Assembly: GCF_050633125.1 (NCBI RefSeq) | Contig: NZ_JBOEFX010000025.1 | Span: 62,001-126,000, forward strand | Direction: 5' to 3' | DNA from: Lewinella sp050633125 | GTDB lineage: Bacteria > Bacteroidota > Bacteroidia > Chitinophagales > Saprospiraceae | DNA: 64,000 nt | Shown here: piece after piece, positions 1 through 9,145 of the stretch | How the letters are laid out: each line of letters opens with the position of its first letter | Position numbering within the stretch: position 1 is the stretch's first letter | Program-made: the position numbers and the translations under genes | Notes under the pieces: generated by a model | Database searches by the model: none | Seen by the model: only the letters and a program-made list of their open reading frames with translations | Told to the model about the DNA's origin: nothing

Positions 1-2
1 CC

Positions 3-2435
3 GTTACCAGCGATGTGACGCCTGATGATGATGGCACAGATATGCTGATGGTGAAAGTAGATTACGATGGTAATGTTTTGTGGTCCAATATCCAAATGAC
101 GCTTGGAGGCGATAGGGCAGTGCAAATTATTCCGGCAGCTGACGGTGGCTATTGGGTGTTAAAAGAAAACACAGTGTTTTTGCCAGGGCCTACAACAACA
201 AGTTGGTTGGTCAAGACCGATGAGTTTGGCGAAACGGTGTCCGAAACGATGCTGGCAGGGACCGAAGGTGATGATGTTCAAGACATGATCCTTACAGCTG
301 ACGGTGGTTTCGCCATTTGCGGACAAACGGCTGACGAGGCGCTTTATGTACTCAAAATAGACGCGGCAGGAAACATCCTCTGGCGACAAGATTATACCTC
401 CGATAGCTACACCGCCGAAGGACTTGGCATTATCGAAGATGCACAAGGAAACCTGGTGGTTTCTGGCAGCTTGACCTACCTCAGCACGAGTATAAAAAAC
501 GCCTTCATCGTAAAGCTACAAAGCGACGGCACACCACTCTGGGAGCGCGACTATCCACGTAGCGGCAACGCGGCAGGGTTTGTAGCAGATGTTTTCAATG
601 ACCTTACGCTTACCCCTGCGGGGCAATACCTGATGGGCGGCGCCCGCTTTTCGGGTTCAAACCCAGGGACGACCTTTGCTTATTTTGTAAAAACCGACAC
701 TTTCGGCCTTACCAAAGGCGGTAATATCCGAGGTAATGTTTTTCATGATCTAGATCTCGATTGTACCGCTGGTGTCGATGATTTGAACTTGGAAGACTGG
801 GTTGTTCAGGTCAGTAACGATAGCCTCAATTTCTTTGGGAATACCGACGCGCAGGGCAATTATGCCATCCCCGTTTTTGTCACCAATGGCAATCCCGTAA
901 ACTATACCGTTTCCATCACTCCGCTCAGCAGCTACTGGGAACCTTGCGTGAATGATATTCCGGTTACCATTGATTACCTGGATACGCTGGCCGTTGATTT
1001 TGCACTCCAGGCGGTGGTAGAATGCTCTTTAATAGAAACACACATTAGCAGCACCAATTTTCGCCCCTGTGACACGACGGAGATTGCGATTGACTATTGC
1101 AATATTGGGACGATTACCTCCGAAGATACATACATGGAGGTCGAACTCAATGATGATCTCACCTTTGTTACAGCTACCTCCGTACCTACTCAGATCATGG
1201 GCAACACTTATACCTTTGATCTAGACGATTTAGCAATTGACGACTGCGGTAGCTTGATGATCACGGCATTGTTAGCTTGTGATACTATGCTGCTGGGGCA
1301 GGCATCGTGCATCACTGCCCATGTTTATCCGGATACAATTTGTCCCGTTCCCGGAGAGAATTGGACGGGGGCTCTTTTGAATGCCCGCTACACTTGCGCC
1401 GATGGCAACATCCAATTTGAAATTGAAAACGTAGGTACCCAAAGCATGGCCACAGACTTGCAGTATGTTATTATTGAAGATGCCGTATTGCTCCGTGAGG
1501 GTATTTATAACCTAGACCCGGATCAAGAGATGCTTCCTGATGTGGTGCCCCAAAACGGCTCGACTTATACTTTGATAGCGCAGCAAGAACCCGGTGCCCC
1601 TGGGGCGGAGTTGATCAGTATTGGTGCTGATGCTTGCCCCAATGAAGGGAGCCCGGAACTCAACGAGTTTGCACAGTATACAGGTGATCCCTATTCCGTG
1701 ACTTACTGCCCCATTGTGGTAGGTTCGTATGACCCCAACGACAAGCAGGCCATCCCCGCAGGCTTTGGCGAAGACCACGGTATTTCAGCCAACACCCCAA
1801 TTGAATACACCATACGTTTTCAGAATACAGGCACAGATACGGCATTTCGGGTAGTGATCAAAGACGAGCTCTCTCCGTTTTTAGATCCTTCGACCCTTCG
1901 TCCTGGGCCTTCTAGCCACCCTTACGAATGGTACTTTGAAGACCAGGCAGTGGTATTCCATTTCCCTAATATTGAACTGCCGGACAGTAGCGCAAACCTG
2001 GCTGCTTCCCAGGGTTTTGTAAGTTTCCGAATCGATCAAGATGATCGCTTGCCAGCCGAGACGCGTATTGAAAACAGTGCTGGCATTTACTTTGATTTCA
2101 ATGCGCCCATTATTACCAATACCGTCTTTCATACAGTGAAAGAGTTTATTGACATTATTAATGAAACGGTAGTAGTGGCTGATCCAAGTCTAACTGTGAA
2201 TATTGCTCCCAATCCGATAAAAGATGGTGCCCGAATATGGGTAGAAGGTTTGTCTGCGCAATCGACAGACTTACATCTTCAATTGTTTGATGCAAGCGGC
2301 AAGCTACAAAGAACGATGGCCGGAGACGATGACGGCTTTTGGCTACAGCGTGGAAACTTGCCGGCCGGCATGTATTTCTTTACCATCAGTAACGAACAAG
2401 GCTGGTTGGCTAATGGCAAACTGGTTGTTCAGTAG
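3..2435 (+). CDS. T9SS-secreted repeat protein, C-terminal part (5' end outside window)
   Basis: The reading frame is open to the left edge, so the true start lies outside the window. The first ~230 residues contain repeats of the type 'DGNVLW / TADGGFAICG', typical of Bacteroidota proteins built from beta-propeller-like repeats. A middle part resembles SdrD-B/DUF11-like beta-sandwich domains ('GNIRGNVFHDLDLDC'; 'GSYDPNDKQA..PIEYTIRFQNTGTDTAF'). The last ~80 residues form a type A T9SS sorting domain ('VNIAPNPIKDGARIWV ... LPAGMYFFTIS ... GKLVVQ'). The protein is therefore expected to cross the outer membrane by T9SS and be released or anchored at the surface. The substrate and exact role cannot be read from the sequence. 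Confidence 0.9.
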   Translation, partial: VTSDVTPDDDGTDMLMVKVDYDGNVLWSNIQMTLGGDRAVQIIPAADGGYWVLKENTVFLPGPTTTSWLVKTDEFGETVSETMLAGTEGDDVQDMILTADGGFAICGQTADEALYVLKIDAAGNILWRQDYTSDSYTAEGLGIIEDAQGNLVVSGSLTYLSTSIKNAFIVKLQSDGTPLWERDYPRSGNAAGFVADVFNDLTLTPAGQYLMGGARFSGSNPGTTFAYFVKTDTFGLTKGGNIRGNVFHDLDLDCTAGVDDLNLEDWVVQVSNDSLNFFGNTDAQGNYAIPVFVTNGNPVNYTVSITPLSSYWEPCVNDIPVTIDYLDTLAVDFALQAVVECSLIETHISSTNFRPCDTTEIAIDYCNIGTITSEDTYMEVELNDDLTFVTATSVPTQIMGNTYTFDLDDLAIDDCGSLMITALLACDTMLLGQASCITAHVYPDTICPVPGENWTGALLNARYTCADGNIQFEIENVGTQSMATDLQYVIIEDAVLLREGIYNLDPDQEMLPDVVPQNGSTYTLIAQQEPGAPGAELISIGADACPNEGSPELNEFAQYTGDPYSVTYCPIVVGSYDPNDKQAIPAGFGEDHGISANTPIEYTIRFQNTGTDTAFRVVIKDELSPFLDPSTLRPGPSSHPYEWYFEDQAVVFHFPNIELPDSSANLAASQGFVSFRIDQDDRLPAETRIENSAGIYFDFNAPIITNTVFHTVKEFIDIINETVVVADPSLTVNIAPNPIKDGARIWVEGLSAQSTDLHLQLFDASGKLQRTMAGDDDGFWLQRGNLPAGMYFFTISNEQGWLANGKLVVQ

Positions 2436-2559
2436 AATGGCATATCGATTTCTGAGTGCTCTCTCCTTTGGCGAACTGATTAAGTTTGCGTCAAGTCCAA
2501 TTCGTTCCGAAATCGGGACGTAAGACGTAGCTGGATCATGGCGTATCCCGATCCACCGG

Positions 2560-2680
2560 AAGAGCAGGACAATGGATAGAAGCCGTTTCGTAGGGCTGGG
2601 CATGAAACCCAGCTCTATGGAGCGGCGGATAGCCAGGTGCCGTCTCCCGACTGCATCAGTCGGGAGACGGCATGGCCCCA
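2560..2680. repeat. Dispersed two-hairpin palindromic repeat, copy 1
   Basis: This is the first of three copies of an intergenic element (others at 20835-21017 and, inverted, 55031-55212). The shared core reads AGGACAA-GGATAG, a variable hairpin (here GGGCTGGG..CCCAGC at about 2592-2614), GGATAGCCnGGTGCCG, a second hairpin, and ACGGCATGGCCCC. The second stem is a perfect 15 bp palindrome here (2639-2653 with 2657-2671). It sits between convergent genes, so it could also act as a bidirectional terminator. Confidence 0.75.
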
Positions 2681-2686
2681 AATAGG

Positions 2687-3643
2687 CTATGCTTCCACTA
2701 TCATTTTTCCGCCCAATTCGTTGAGCAACCCGCTTAAATACCCTTCCGTGATATGCGCCTTGGCCCGGTATTCCTCTTGTTCCATCAATAGGTTATGAAG
2801 TTTTGGCAGGTTGTAGTAAGGCACTCCTGGGTAGAGGTGATGTTCCAGGTGATACGCAACCTGGTGCGGCGCAATGAGGAAGCGCTCAAAAGCATTGGTC
2901 TTAACGGTGCGCGTAGAAGACAGCATATCATCATAGGCCATCTCGCCGTAATGTTCGGCCACGCTGCGGATGTACTGAAACATGAAGAAAGACGAAAGGT
3001 AAGGGACGAACCAAAACATCAGGTAGTACAACCAGGTGCCGGTGAAAGTAAGGGTTGCAAACAGCACCACGTAAAACAACAACTTGGGCCAACGCGCCTC
3101 TTGTACCGTATGGGTTTTAGCATCAGGAGCCTGGAAACGCTGCAAGAACCATACAGCATCTTTTGTGCCTTGGTACAACACAAGATAAGAGAGAAGTGTG
3201 CCAATAAATTCCCGCTTGGTTTTAGGAAACGTAAACTCCGGCTTGCCAAACTTGGCCACCCAATCCGGGTCGTGATCCGTATTCAGGTGCTGATGATGAC
3301 GCAGGTGATTTTGACGATAAATGGCGATAGAGGTAAACAAGGGGTACATCGTCAGGAGATTGGAAACCATATCGTTCCAGTAGCGATTTTTCAGGAAACG
3401 AAAATGGGTAGCATCATGCATCAAGATCGCTAAAGCGTGCATTCTCGCACCAATGACAACGACTGCCAAAAGGTAGGTAAGGGGATTCAGGAATTGCAAA
3501 CAAACATAGATAGTGACCGCGATAACCAACCAGTCAAAGGCCATACCCAAAGCGTGACGATATGCCTTGGTTTTGAATAGCGGCTTAAACAGCTTAGGAT
3601 CAAGCGTAATCTGTAAGTCGTGCTGATGGTGATGAGCTCCCAT
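2687..3643 (-). CDS. Membrane fatty acid desaturase family protein
   Basis: This 318-residue protein has the three histidine boxes of membrane di-iron desaturases: HDATH at residues 76-80, HLRHHQH near 113-119, and HLEHH before 'LYPGVPYY' near residue 268. Hydrophobic segments flank these boxes (about 38-75 and 90-108, plus a pair after residue 170). The family inserts double bonds or hydroxyls into acyl chains or related lipids in the inner membrane, using O2 and an electron donor. The substrate (acyl-CoA, phospholipid or carotenoid) cannot be decided. It is monocistronic, and its 3' end lies next to a palindromic repeat. The annotated ATG is the first one, and the His-rich N-terminus (GAHHHQH) is unlikely to be structural. 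Confidence 0.9.
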   Translation of the reverse strand: MGAHHHQHDLQITLDPKLFKPLFKTKAYRHALGMAFDWLVIAVTIYVCLQFLNPLTYLLAVVVIGARMHALAILMHDATHFRFLKNRYWNDMVSNLLTMYPLFTSIAIYRQNHLRHHQHLNTDHDPDWVAKFGKPEFTFPKTKREFIGTLLSYLVLYQGTKDAVWFLQRFQAPDAKTHTVQEARWPKLLFYVVLFATLTFTGTWLYYLMFWFVPYLSSFFMFQYIRSVAEHYGEMAYDDMLSSTRTVKTNAFERFLIAPHQVAYHLEHHLYPGVPYYNLPKLHNLLMEQEEYRAKAHITEGYLSGLLNELGGKMIVEA

Positions 3644-3815
3644 GATAGTTAGTATTAAGTTTTATTATGGCAGCAAGTTCCAGGCATTGACCCCATTTTG
3701 AAACACCAGCAATGCTAGAGAACAACTTGAACGGGTAATGTGCGCTTTGCGCTTGATAAGTGGTACAGGGCTCTCCTCCTGTTAAATTCATGAATTCACT
3801 CTAGCTAGTCTAGCG

Positions 3816-3881
3816 CTTATAATCCCTTATATTTCCTTTTATGGTTCAAAAAACCTTCGGTGCCTGTGGTGGTTCAAAAAA
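3816..3881. repeat. Intergenic AT-rich word repeats (TTATATGGTTCAA / GGTGGTTCAAAAAA family)
   Basis: Two related words lie head to tail between the desaturase and the STAND gene: cttataatcccttatat followed by ttttatggttcaaaa, then gcctgtggtggttcaaaaaa. The same words recur at about 46.8, 51.7, 56.9 and 60.87-60.98 kb, always between genes. The function is unknown. Confidence 0.6.
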
Positions 3882-3964
3882 TAATTTCTCACCAAATACC
3901 AAACATTCCCTACTTTTAGGAGAGAGAAAACGAAATAGCTTTTTTGAGCAGACACACACGATAC

Positions 3965-6466
3965 ATGAGATTCATCCTGAAATCCCTAGGCCCGGAGTAT
4001 GTTTCGGCAGAATGTTTTTACGAATTGCACGCTGAACAGGCTACTTTTTACAGCCCAGTCTATTCGGACAAAAGCGCCGCCTTGTTGGCCATGGAAGAGC
4101 TGGTTTTGAAGTTGCGAAATCGCAAGAAAACCAAGGTGTCAATTGCCAAAAACAATGCCGCTTATACCATTGCACTCTTTGGTAACGATACACAGGTAGT
4201 ACGGCCAAGCACTGCTTTTACGGACAAGATGACTGCCATTGAAGTATTTGAAGAAGTACTCAATGCCGCCGCTGCCGATAGTTTTCCGCTTAGTTTTATG
4301 GAGTTGCCGGAAGCGATTGGTGGCATTGCTTCTATCGGTGATTTGGGGTTGCGGGCTGGTATGGACAACTATCCCTGGGTGGAAGTAAATACGAGTACGC
4401 TACGAGTAGGTGTCAAAGAAAGAGGCGGCACTACCCTGATGGGAGCACCCTTTGGAATGTCGCCCTCCATGGGCGTTTCCCCGTTTTCTGGTGGTGGCCC
4501 TTGTGAGCCACTTTTCAATGTCTTGCAGCCACAGGTAGCAGCTGATCTTCCGCTCTTTATGGGGCGTAAGCAGGAGGTGGAAGACCTCTACGCTATGACG
4601 CGCAACAACCGACTTTTGCTTCTTTACGGGCAACCGCGTGTAGGCAAAACCAGCCTCATTCAGTGTGGCCTCGCCAACCGGATGGAGGCTGTGCCGGGCG
4701 AACTCTTTGTGCACCGTCGTGGTGCCGGAGGAATGCTCCCCTCTCTGGTGGAATCCCTACGTACAGAAATTGCCAGCCTCACCAATAAGCCTACTCCCGA
4801 AGCAGCAGACCCTATGGATTTGTTGCCCCTGCTGCATGAGCAAGTTCAAAAGCCCGTTTTTCTGGTTTTTGACCAACTGGAAAAACTATTTGAAACGGAA
4901 GTCACAGAAGAGGAACGCAATGAGTTTTTCGCTTTCATCCGGTACTTGACCTCCGAAGAAAGCTTGCCTTATCGGATTATCTTATCCCTGCGCGAAACCT
5001 TTCTGGCTCCCTTGGCGGAATACGAGGAAATGCTCCCTTCGTTGCTCACTCACCGTTATCGGGTGCAGCCCTTGAGCAAAAAGTCAATGATTGATGTATC
5101 TCTGAATTTGCTGGACTTGTTTAAGTCCAAAGGCAAGATGGATATTGATAATCCGGAAGTAATTGCAGAAAAGCTATGCTCGGAGTTGGCCAATGACAAA
5201 GGAGAAGTACCTTTTCAGTGTCTGCAAATTTATATGCAGGAACTGCACCAAACAAGCTGCGCAGAATCTGGTGGAAAAGTCCCCGCGTTTGATGCCAGCC
5301 TGATCGATAAAATGGGGCCTGGCCGCGAGGTGATCGAAGGTTACGTAAACCGAGAAATGACTCGCCTGGAGTCACTACTACCCGAAGATGGTAGTCCTGC
5401 TGATCCCGAGGTTTTACAAAAAATCAATGATCTACAGGAGAGTCGCCAATGCTGCGGCTGTGGAGATACCAAAGCGGTGATGCCCGTAGCTGCCGCAGTG
5501 GTAGGTGCTGGTGTAAGTAACCGCAGCCGCAACCTGCGTTGGTTGTTACTGATCGCCCTTTTGGCCCTCCTCTTTGGTGCTTTGGCCTATTGGCTGCTCA
5601 GCAACTGGTCCCAAAAGCAAGATCCCTGCTACGCAGCCAAGCAAGCAGATACCTGCGAAGCTTACGTCAATTACCTCAGCAAATACGGCGAAGATGCTAC
5701 TTGTGCTGCCGAATTTCGCGAGCTGCTCGCCACCAGGCAATGTGGCACCCTCTGGCAGGATTACCAAATGTTACAAACCACAAAAACCTGCGGTGCTTAC
5801 CAGGATTTTTTCCGCAAGTACCGCAACACAGCCGTCTCTACCGAACGGGTGCAACGCTACCTACTGGAATGGCAATGCCCAATGGTGCGCGATACCGTAG
5901 AGGTCCCTGTTCATGATACCATCTACAGTGGAACCCCCAATGGATTTAATACAACAGGAGGCCGACTACCCACAGGAACCGGAGGCGTGAGCCGAACCGG
6001 CAGCAACCCGCCCTGCCAGGATTTTAACGGCACCAACTTCAAACAGGTAGGCCCACTGTGGTTTATGACTGATCCGCTGGCAGGTGGCCCCTACGCCTGG
6101 GAGGAAGCTCTGGATGCTTGTCAGGCCAAAGGCTGGCGCTTGCCTTGTATCGGCGAAGTTGATTATCTAATCGACAACATCTACCGTGGGCAAACCAGTC
6201 GCGCCTACCAAATGCTGACGGGTAGCGGCGAGTGCTATCTCATGAATCCCGCCCAAGCTCCCAACGAGCGCATCGACTTCTGGACAGGCACCGAAGCCAA
6301 TGACGCCACTGCATGGACGTTCTACTTTGATACCCAAACCAAAACTATCGGGCGCGAGTCGAACATCATCAAAGGCCGTCGATTACCTTGCCTGTGTGTA
6401 AAAAAAGACCCGCAGAAAGGGAGCGGATTGCCGCCTTGCTATAACAAGCGAGTAGAGAGAAATTAA
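3965..6466 (+). CDS. Membrane-anchored STAND-type P-loop ATPase with C-terminal DUF1566-like domain
   Basis: The ATG at 3965 is chosen; an in-frame TTG at 3944 is less likely. The protein has 833 residues. Residues ~1-105 hold two similar alpha/beta half-repeats resembling a YegP/DUF1508-type fold. The ATPase (~195-450) has a Walker A G222-QPRVGKTS and a Walker B 'VFLVFDQLEKLF' with D303-Q304, the D-Q-x-E arrangement of the nSTAND1 family. A CCGCG cluster and one transmembrane helix (~524-545) follow. Beyond the membrane are two Cys-containing helical repeats ('CEAYVNYLSKYG', 'CGAYQDFFRKYR') and a DUF1566/Lcl-like domain (~687-825, 'GWRLPCIGEVDYL', 'DFWTGTE'). Such ATPases usually switch by oligomerising on a signal. 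Here the envelope-facing part may sense and the cytoplasmic N-terminus may act. No nuclease or protease effector is visible, and the gene stands alone. Confidence 0.8.
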   Translation: MRFILKSLGPEYVSAECFYELHAEQATFYSPVYSDKSAALLAMEELVLKLRNRKKTKVSIAKNNAAYTIALFGNDTQVVRPSTAFTDKMTAIEVFEEVLNAAAADSFPLSFMELPEAIGGIASIGDLGLRAGMDNYPWVEVNTSTLRVGVKERGGTTLMGAPFGMSPSMGVSPFSGGGPCEPLFNVLQPQVAADLPLFMGRKQEVEDLYAMTRNNRLLLLYGQPRVGKTSLIQCGLANRMEAVPGELFVHRRGAGGMLPSLVESLRTEIASLTNKPTPEAADPMDLLPLLHEQVQKPVFLVFDQLEKLFETEVTEEERNEFFAFIRYLTSEESLPYRIILSLRETFLAPLAEYEEMLPSLLTHRYRVQPLSKKSMIDVSLNLLDLFKSKGKMDIDNPEVIAEKLCSELANDKGEVPFQCLQIYMQELHQTSCAESGGKVPAFDASLIDKMGPGREVIEGYVNREMTRLESLLPEDGSPADPEVLQKINDLQESRQCCGCGDTKAVMPVAAAVVGAGVSNRSRNLRWLLLIALLALLFGALAYWLLSNWSQKQDPCYAAKQADTCEAYVNYLSKYGEDATCAAEFRELLATRQCGTLWQDYQMLQTTKTCGAYQDFFRKYRNTAVSTERVQRYLLEWQCPMVRDTVEVPVHDTIYSGTPNGFNTTGGRLPTGTGGVSRTGSNPPCQDFNGTNFKQVGPLWFMTDPLAGGPYAWEEALDACQAKGWRLPCIGEVDYLIDNIYRGQTSRAYQMLTGSGECYLMNPAQAPNERIDFWTGTEANDATAWTFYFDTQTKTIGRESNIIKGRRLPCLCVKKDPQKGSGLPPCYNKRVERN

Positions 6467-6618
6467 AATCTCACGGTACATGGTATAACGTCGAGTTTAA
6501 GCACATCCATGAAGATTTAACTGATTTTTATGGGTATAATAGTCAGCGAATACTTGCATTGTATGGTAATTGCCAATAACTTTGAATAGCAAAGTACTTT
6601 TAAAAACACAATTTAGCT

Positions 6619-6909
6619 ATGACTATTCAAATCACAAGGCTTGTTCGGATTTTGATGAGTATCCCGCTGCTATTGCTCATCCCGTTAGTTGCGATGCAAT
6701 TTTCTGCCGAAGTTCAGTGGGGTTTACTCGACTTTATGGTTGCAGGTTTCCTGCTGCTTACCGCTGGTTTAACCATAGAGTTGGTATTGCGTAAAGTCAC
6801 CGAGCCCCGTCAGCGAGTTCTTCTTTGTTTGGCTATCTTAGCTGTGTTTTTGTTGGTTTGGGCCGAGCTGGCCGTTGGTATTTTTGGTACGGCGCTAAGT
6901 GGAAGTTAA
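6619..6909 (+). CDS. Small hypothetical membrane protein (three hydrophobic segments)
   Basis: This 96-residue protein has three clear hydrophobic helices (about residues 12-30, 36-56 and 66-90) separated by short charged loops ('RKVTEPRQRV'). It resembles short inner-membrane proteins of Bacteroidota with no known function. It ends 10 bases before the next lipoprotein start, which suggests co-transcription. An A-rich segment (aaaacacaattt) precedes the ATG at a distance typical of this phylum. No family can be named. Confidence 0.6.
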   Translation: MTIQITRLVRILMSIPLLLLIPLVAMQFSAEVQWGLLDFMVAGFLLLTAGLTIELVLRKVTEPRQRVLLCLAILAVFLLVWAELAVGIFGTALSGS

Positions 6910-6919
6910 AGTCTATTCT

Positions 6920-7636
6920 ATGCTTAAAAACCTATTTATCCTGATCGCTACGGCCGTCATTCTAACAAGTTGTGGCGGAGTAAACAGCAGCAAGCACCTA
7001 CTTTCGCAAGACATGAGTGCGGAGCAGTATACATCTGCTGCAGTAAGTATTTTGGCCGACGGCACTGTACAGGAAGGCTCTGCTGCAATAGCTGCGCATT
7101 GGGAGTCGGTCGCGAAGAGTTCGGGCCGACAGTTGGTAGGCAGTGTTCCTGTAGGTAGCGATGGTCAGTACGTCTACGAAATTAGCCGCTTTGAAACCGC
7201 GGATGATCAAGCTTTTGCACAAGTCATTATTTGGGACAACCAAGGCACGGAACCCCTCCGAGCCCTTCAATTTACTGCTGCTTATAACAAGCTATTGACG
7301 GACACTGACGTCATTGATACGGCACGTGCCCGATGGATGGAATACTGTAATGCCCATGAGGTCGCGAAACTGATACAGGAGATGTATACGCCGAACACCC
7401 TCTACTACAATCATCGCCCTTTGTTGCGTAGCCGTGCCGCGCTGGAAAAGGAATATGCTTATATGAAAAACCCCGATTACCAGCTCACGCTGACGCCACT
7501 CTTCGTGGAGCCGGTATCGGAGCACTTGGTGCTGGAGCTGGGACAATGCAGCGGCAGCTACGGTGGTAAATACCTTATTGTTTGGCAGGAACAAACGTCT
7601 GGGGTTTGGCAGGTGTTGCTGGATGCCAACCTATAG
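6920..7636 (+). CDS. Lipoprotein with NTF2/SnoaL-like domains
   Basis: The start is placed at the ATG at 6920, because it gives a clean lipoprotein signal (MLKNLFILIATAVILTSCGG, Cys at residue 18). An upstream in-frame GTG at 6899 would add seven residues and overlap the previous gene. The mature part (~220 residues) looks like two cone-shaped NTF2/SnoaL-like units: a first 'AAHWESVAKSSGRQLVG' segment and a second 'LIQEMYTPNTLYYNHRPLLRSRAALEKEY...WQVLLDANL' segment close to the DUF4440 pattern. It is probably anchored in the envelope. Ligand or enzymatic role is unknown. Confidence 0.75.
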   Translation: MLKNLFILIATAVILTSCGGVNSSKHLLSQDMSAEQYTSAAVSILADGTVQEGSAAIAAHWESVAKSSGRQLVGSVPVGSDGQYVYEISRFETADDQAFAQVIIWDNQGTEPLRALQFTAAYNKLLTDTDVIDTARARWMEYCNAHEVAKLIQEMYTPNTLYYNHRPLLRSRAALEKEYAYMKNPDYQLTLTPLFVEPVSEHLVLELGQCSGSYGGKYLIVWQEQTSGVWQVLLDANL

Positions 7637-7664
7637 TCTGTCTTGGAGGACTATATAGCACCCC

Positions 7665-8807
7665 TTACTGCTTCACCAGCCCTCTGCTCACTGGTCTTCC
7701 CCCGTCCACCGACAACTGAATGGTATAACTTCCTTTGGGCAGCTTCGCCATTGGGATATGCACCTGATGAGGGCCTGCCAGCAGATTTTGACGGTCCAGC
7801 ACTTGAAGCAATAACTGCCCTTGCTGATCAAAGACCTGAATAGATACGCTGCTGCTCTTTTGTAGTTCAAAACGCAGTGTACTCGTATCAGTAGCGGGGT
7901 TGGGGGATAAAGACCAGTGGAGAGAAGCGGCCAGTGCTGTCGACGCTGAAGTGGTACCATCTTCGAGGCCCGTAATCATGCGTAGCGCCCTGGTATTGTA
8001 ATCGGATACAAAAAGGGTGTCTTGTGAAGGGGTAGCCACAATGCCATTGGGGCCATTAAATTTGGCCGTACTGGCATCGCCATCTACCGTGCCAGCAGTG
8101 GAGCCCAAGATGATGGTGCCATTGCCATCGAGGTCCATGCGGTAAATTTCGTGTTGAGTAAAGAGCGTGCCATAAATATAGCCTTTGGCATAAGCTATAA
8201 AGCCCAGCCATTGGTTACTGTTTCCTGGGGCTTGCCCAATGAGTGTTTGTTCGCCATTGTCTCCAAGTCGGATAATCTTGCGGTTGTTGAAGTTGCCGGT
8301 ATACAAGCGACCCTCATCGTCGTAGCAGAGGCCCACAGGGCCGTTGAGCTGGTCGCCGGTGCTCCAGGGAAACCACTCGCCGTTGGGGGCGATTTTTGCA
8401 ATACGGTTGCCGGTATAACTGGTGGCAATAAGCGTGTCGCTGTCCAGTTCGAAAATCAAGCCGGAGGGATTGTTGAAGTCATCAACAAAAATGGTGGCAT
8501 TCCCTTCCGTGTCAATTTTATAAATCTTGTTGCCCTCATTGTCGGCCATATAGAGGGTGCCGTCATTACCAAAGGCCATGCCGTTGGGGGTGTTAAAACC
8601 ATCAGAGAAGACCGTCGTGCTGGCTTCGAAGGGGACCCACCGCGAAATGGCAGAACCTTGGTAGCGAACACCAAAAAGCTGCCCTGTGGCGTCGATAACC
8701 AGCGCATCGTCAATGCCAGAATTGGTAACGACGGTGGTGACTTGCTGGGCGTTAAGCGCAAGCGAGAAAAAGATCAGCAGCGCAAGCGAGAAGTACTTTG
8801 TAAACAT
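7665..8807 (-). CDS. NHL/SMP-30-type beta-propeller protein with T9SS sorting domain
   Basis: The start at 8807 (MFTKYFSLALLIFFSLALNAQQ) gives a proper Sec signal peptide; an in-frame ATG 16 codons upstream would bury it. The mature region has about six NHL-like repeats ('FNTPNGMAFGNDGTLYMADNEGNKIYKI', 'NGPVGLCYDDEGRLYTGNFNNRKIIRL', 'FNGPNGIVATPSQDTLFVSDYNTRALR'; each is one propeller blade). The last ~75 residues are a T9SS type A sorting domain ('LSPNPATDTSTLRFEL...LPKGSYTIQLS'). A secreted or surface propeller, either binding or hydrolysing lactones or sugars, is the usual inference for such proteins. The catalytic residues of true lactonases cannot be confirmed. Confidence 0.88.
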   Translation of the reverse strand: MFTKYFSLALLIFFSLALNAQQVTTVVTNSGIDDALVIDATGQLFGVRYQGSAISRWVPFEASTTVFSDGFNTPNGMAFGNDGTLYMADNEGNKIYKIDTEGNATIFVDDFNNPSGLIFELDSDTLIATSYTGNRIAKIAPNGEWFPWSTGDQLNGPVGLCYDDEGRLYTGNFNNRKIIRLGDNGEQTLIGQAPGNSNQWLGFIAYAKGYIYGTLFTQHEIYRMDLDGNGTIILGSTAGTVDGDASTAKFNGPNGIVATPSQDTLFVSDYNTRALRMITGLEDGTTSASTALAASLHWSLSPNPATDTSTLRFELQKSSSVSIQVFDQQGQLLLQVLDRQNLLAGPHQVHIPMAKLPKGSYTIQLSVDGGRPVSRGLVKQ

Positions 8808-8826
8808 TTTTGGAGGTCTTTGAATT

Positions 8827-9130
8827 CGAGTGATAAAATTGAAAATCACTCGCAAATACCCGCAAAACCCACAAAATATCGACCTCTTTTACAAAGTGGG
8901 ACGCTTTTTTTAATAAAAATCAAGGGCTTCGCTGTTTATAGGGGCTGTAGCGGCGCTTCGCTGGCTACCGCTTGTTCCATTCCTAGTGCTTGCCAAGGCG
9001 CGCACTACCATTCCGATGAAAGATCGGAACCAGCTCATCCTTACCTGCCTGCCCGCGAGGCGCGGCCGAGCAGGCAGGCTCCCTCCGGGCCTCGCGCTTC
9101 AGGCTCCGCCTTGCGCGGTTTTCTTGATAC
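8827..9130. repeat. GC-rich intergenic region with several inverted repeats
   Basis: This ~300 bp gap between two minus-strand genes contains a 7 bp inverted repeat (CGAGTGA..TCACTCG, 8827-8852), a hairpin TTCCGAT..ATCGGAA near 9011, and CCTGCCTGC..GCAGGCAGG around 9046-9079. It also has a module gcttcaggctccgccttgcgc (9088-9108) that nearly matches one inside the 55 kb repeat copy. No convincing gene is seen. Confidence 0.5.
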
Positions 9131-9145
9131 TGGATGAGTACAAAG

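Noticed and set aside
2795..3433. Open frame of 212 codons on the plus strand
   Set aside because: It lies opposite the desaturase gene, which has clear histidine boxes; the translation has no family pattern.
3965..6466. Known Avs antiphage ATPase
   Set aside because: No Avs-type nuclease or protease domain and no TPR-rich sensor; the membrane helix and DUF1566-like domain differ, so it was not named as such.
8151..9137. Open frame of 328 codons on the plus strand
   Set aside because: Antisense to the NHL propeller gene and running through a hairpin-rich gap; composition is not protein-like.
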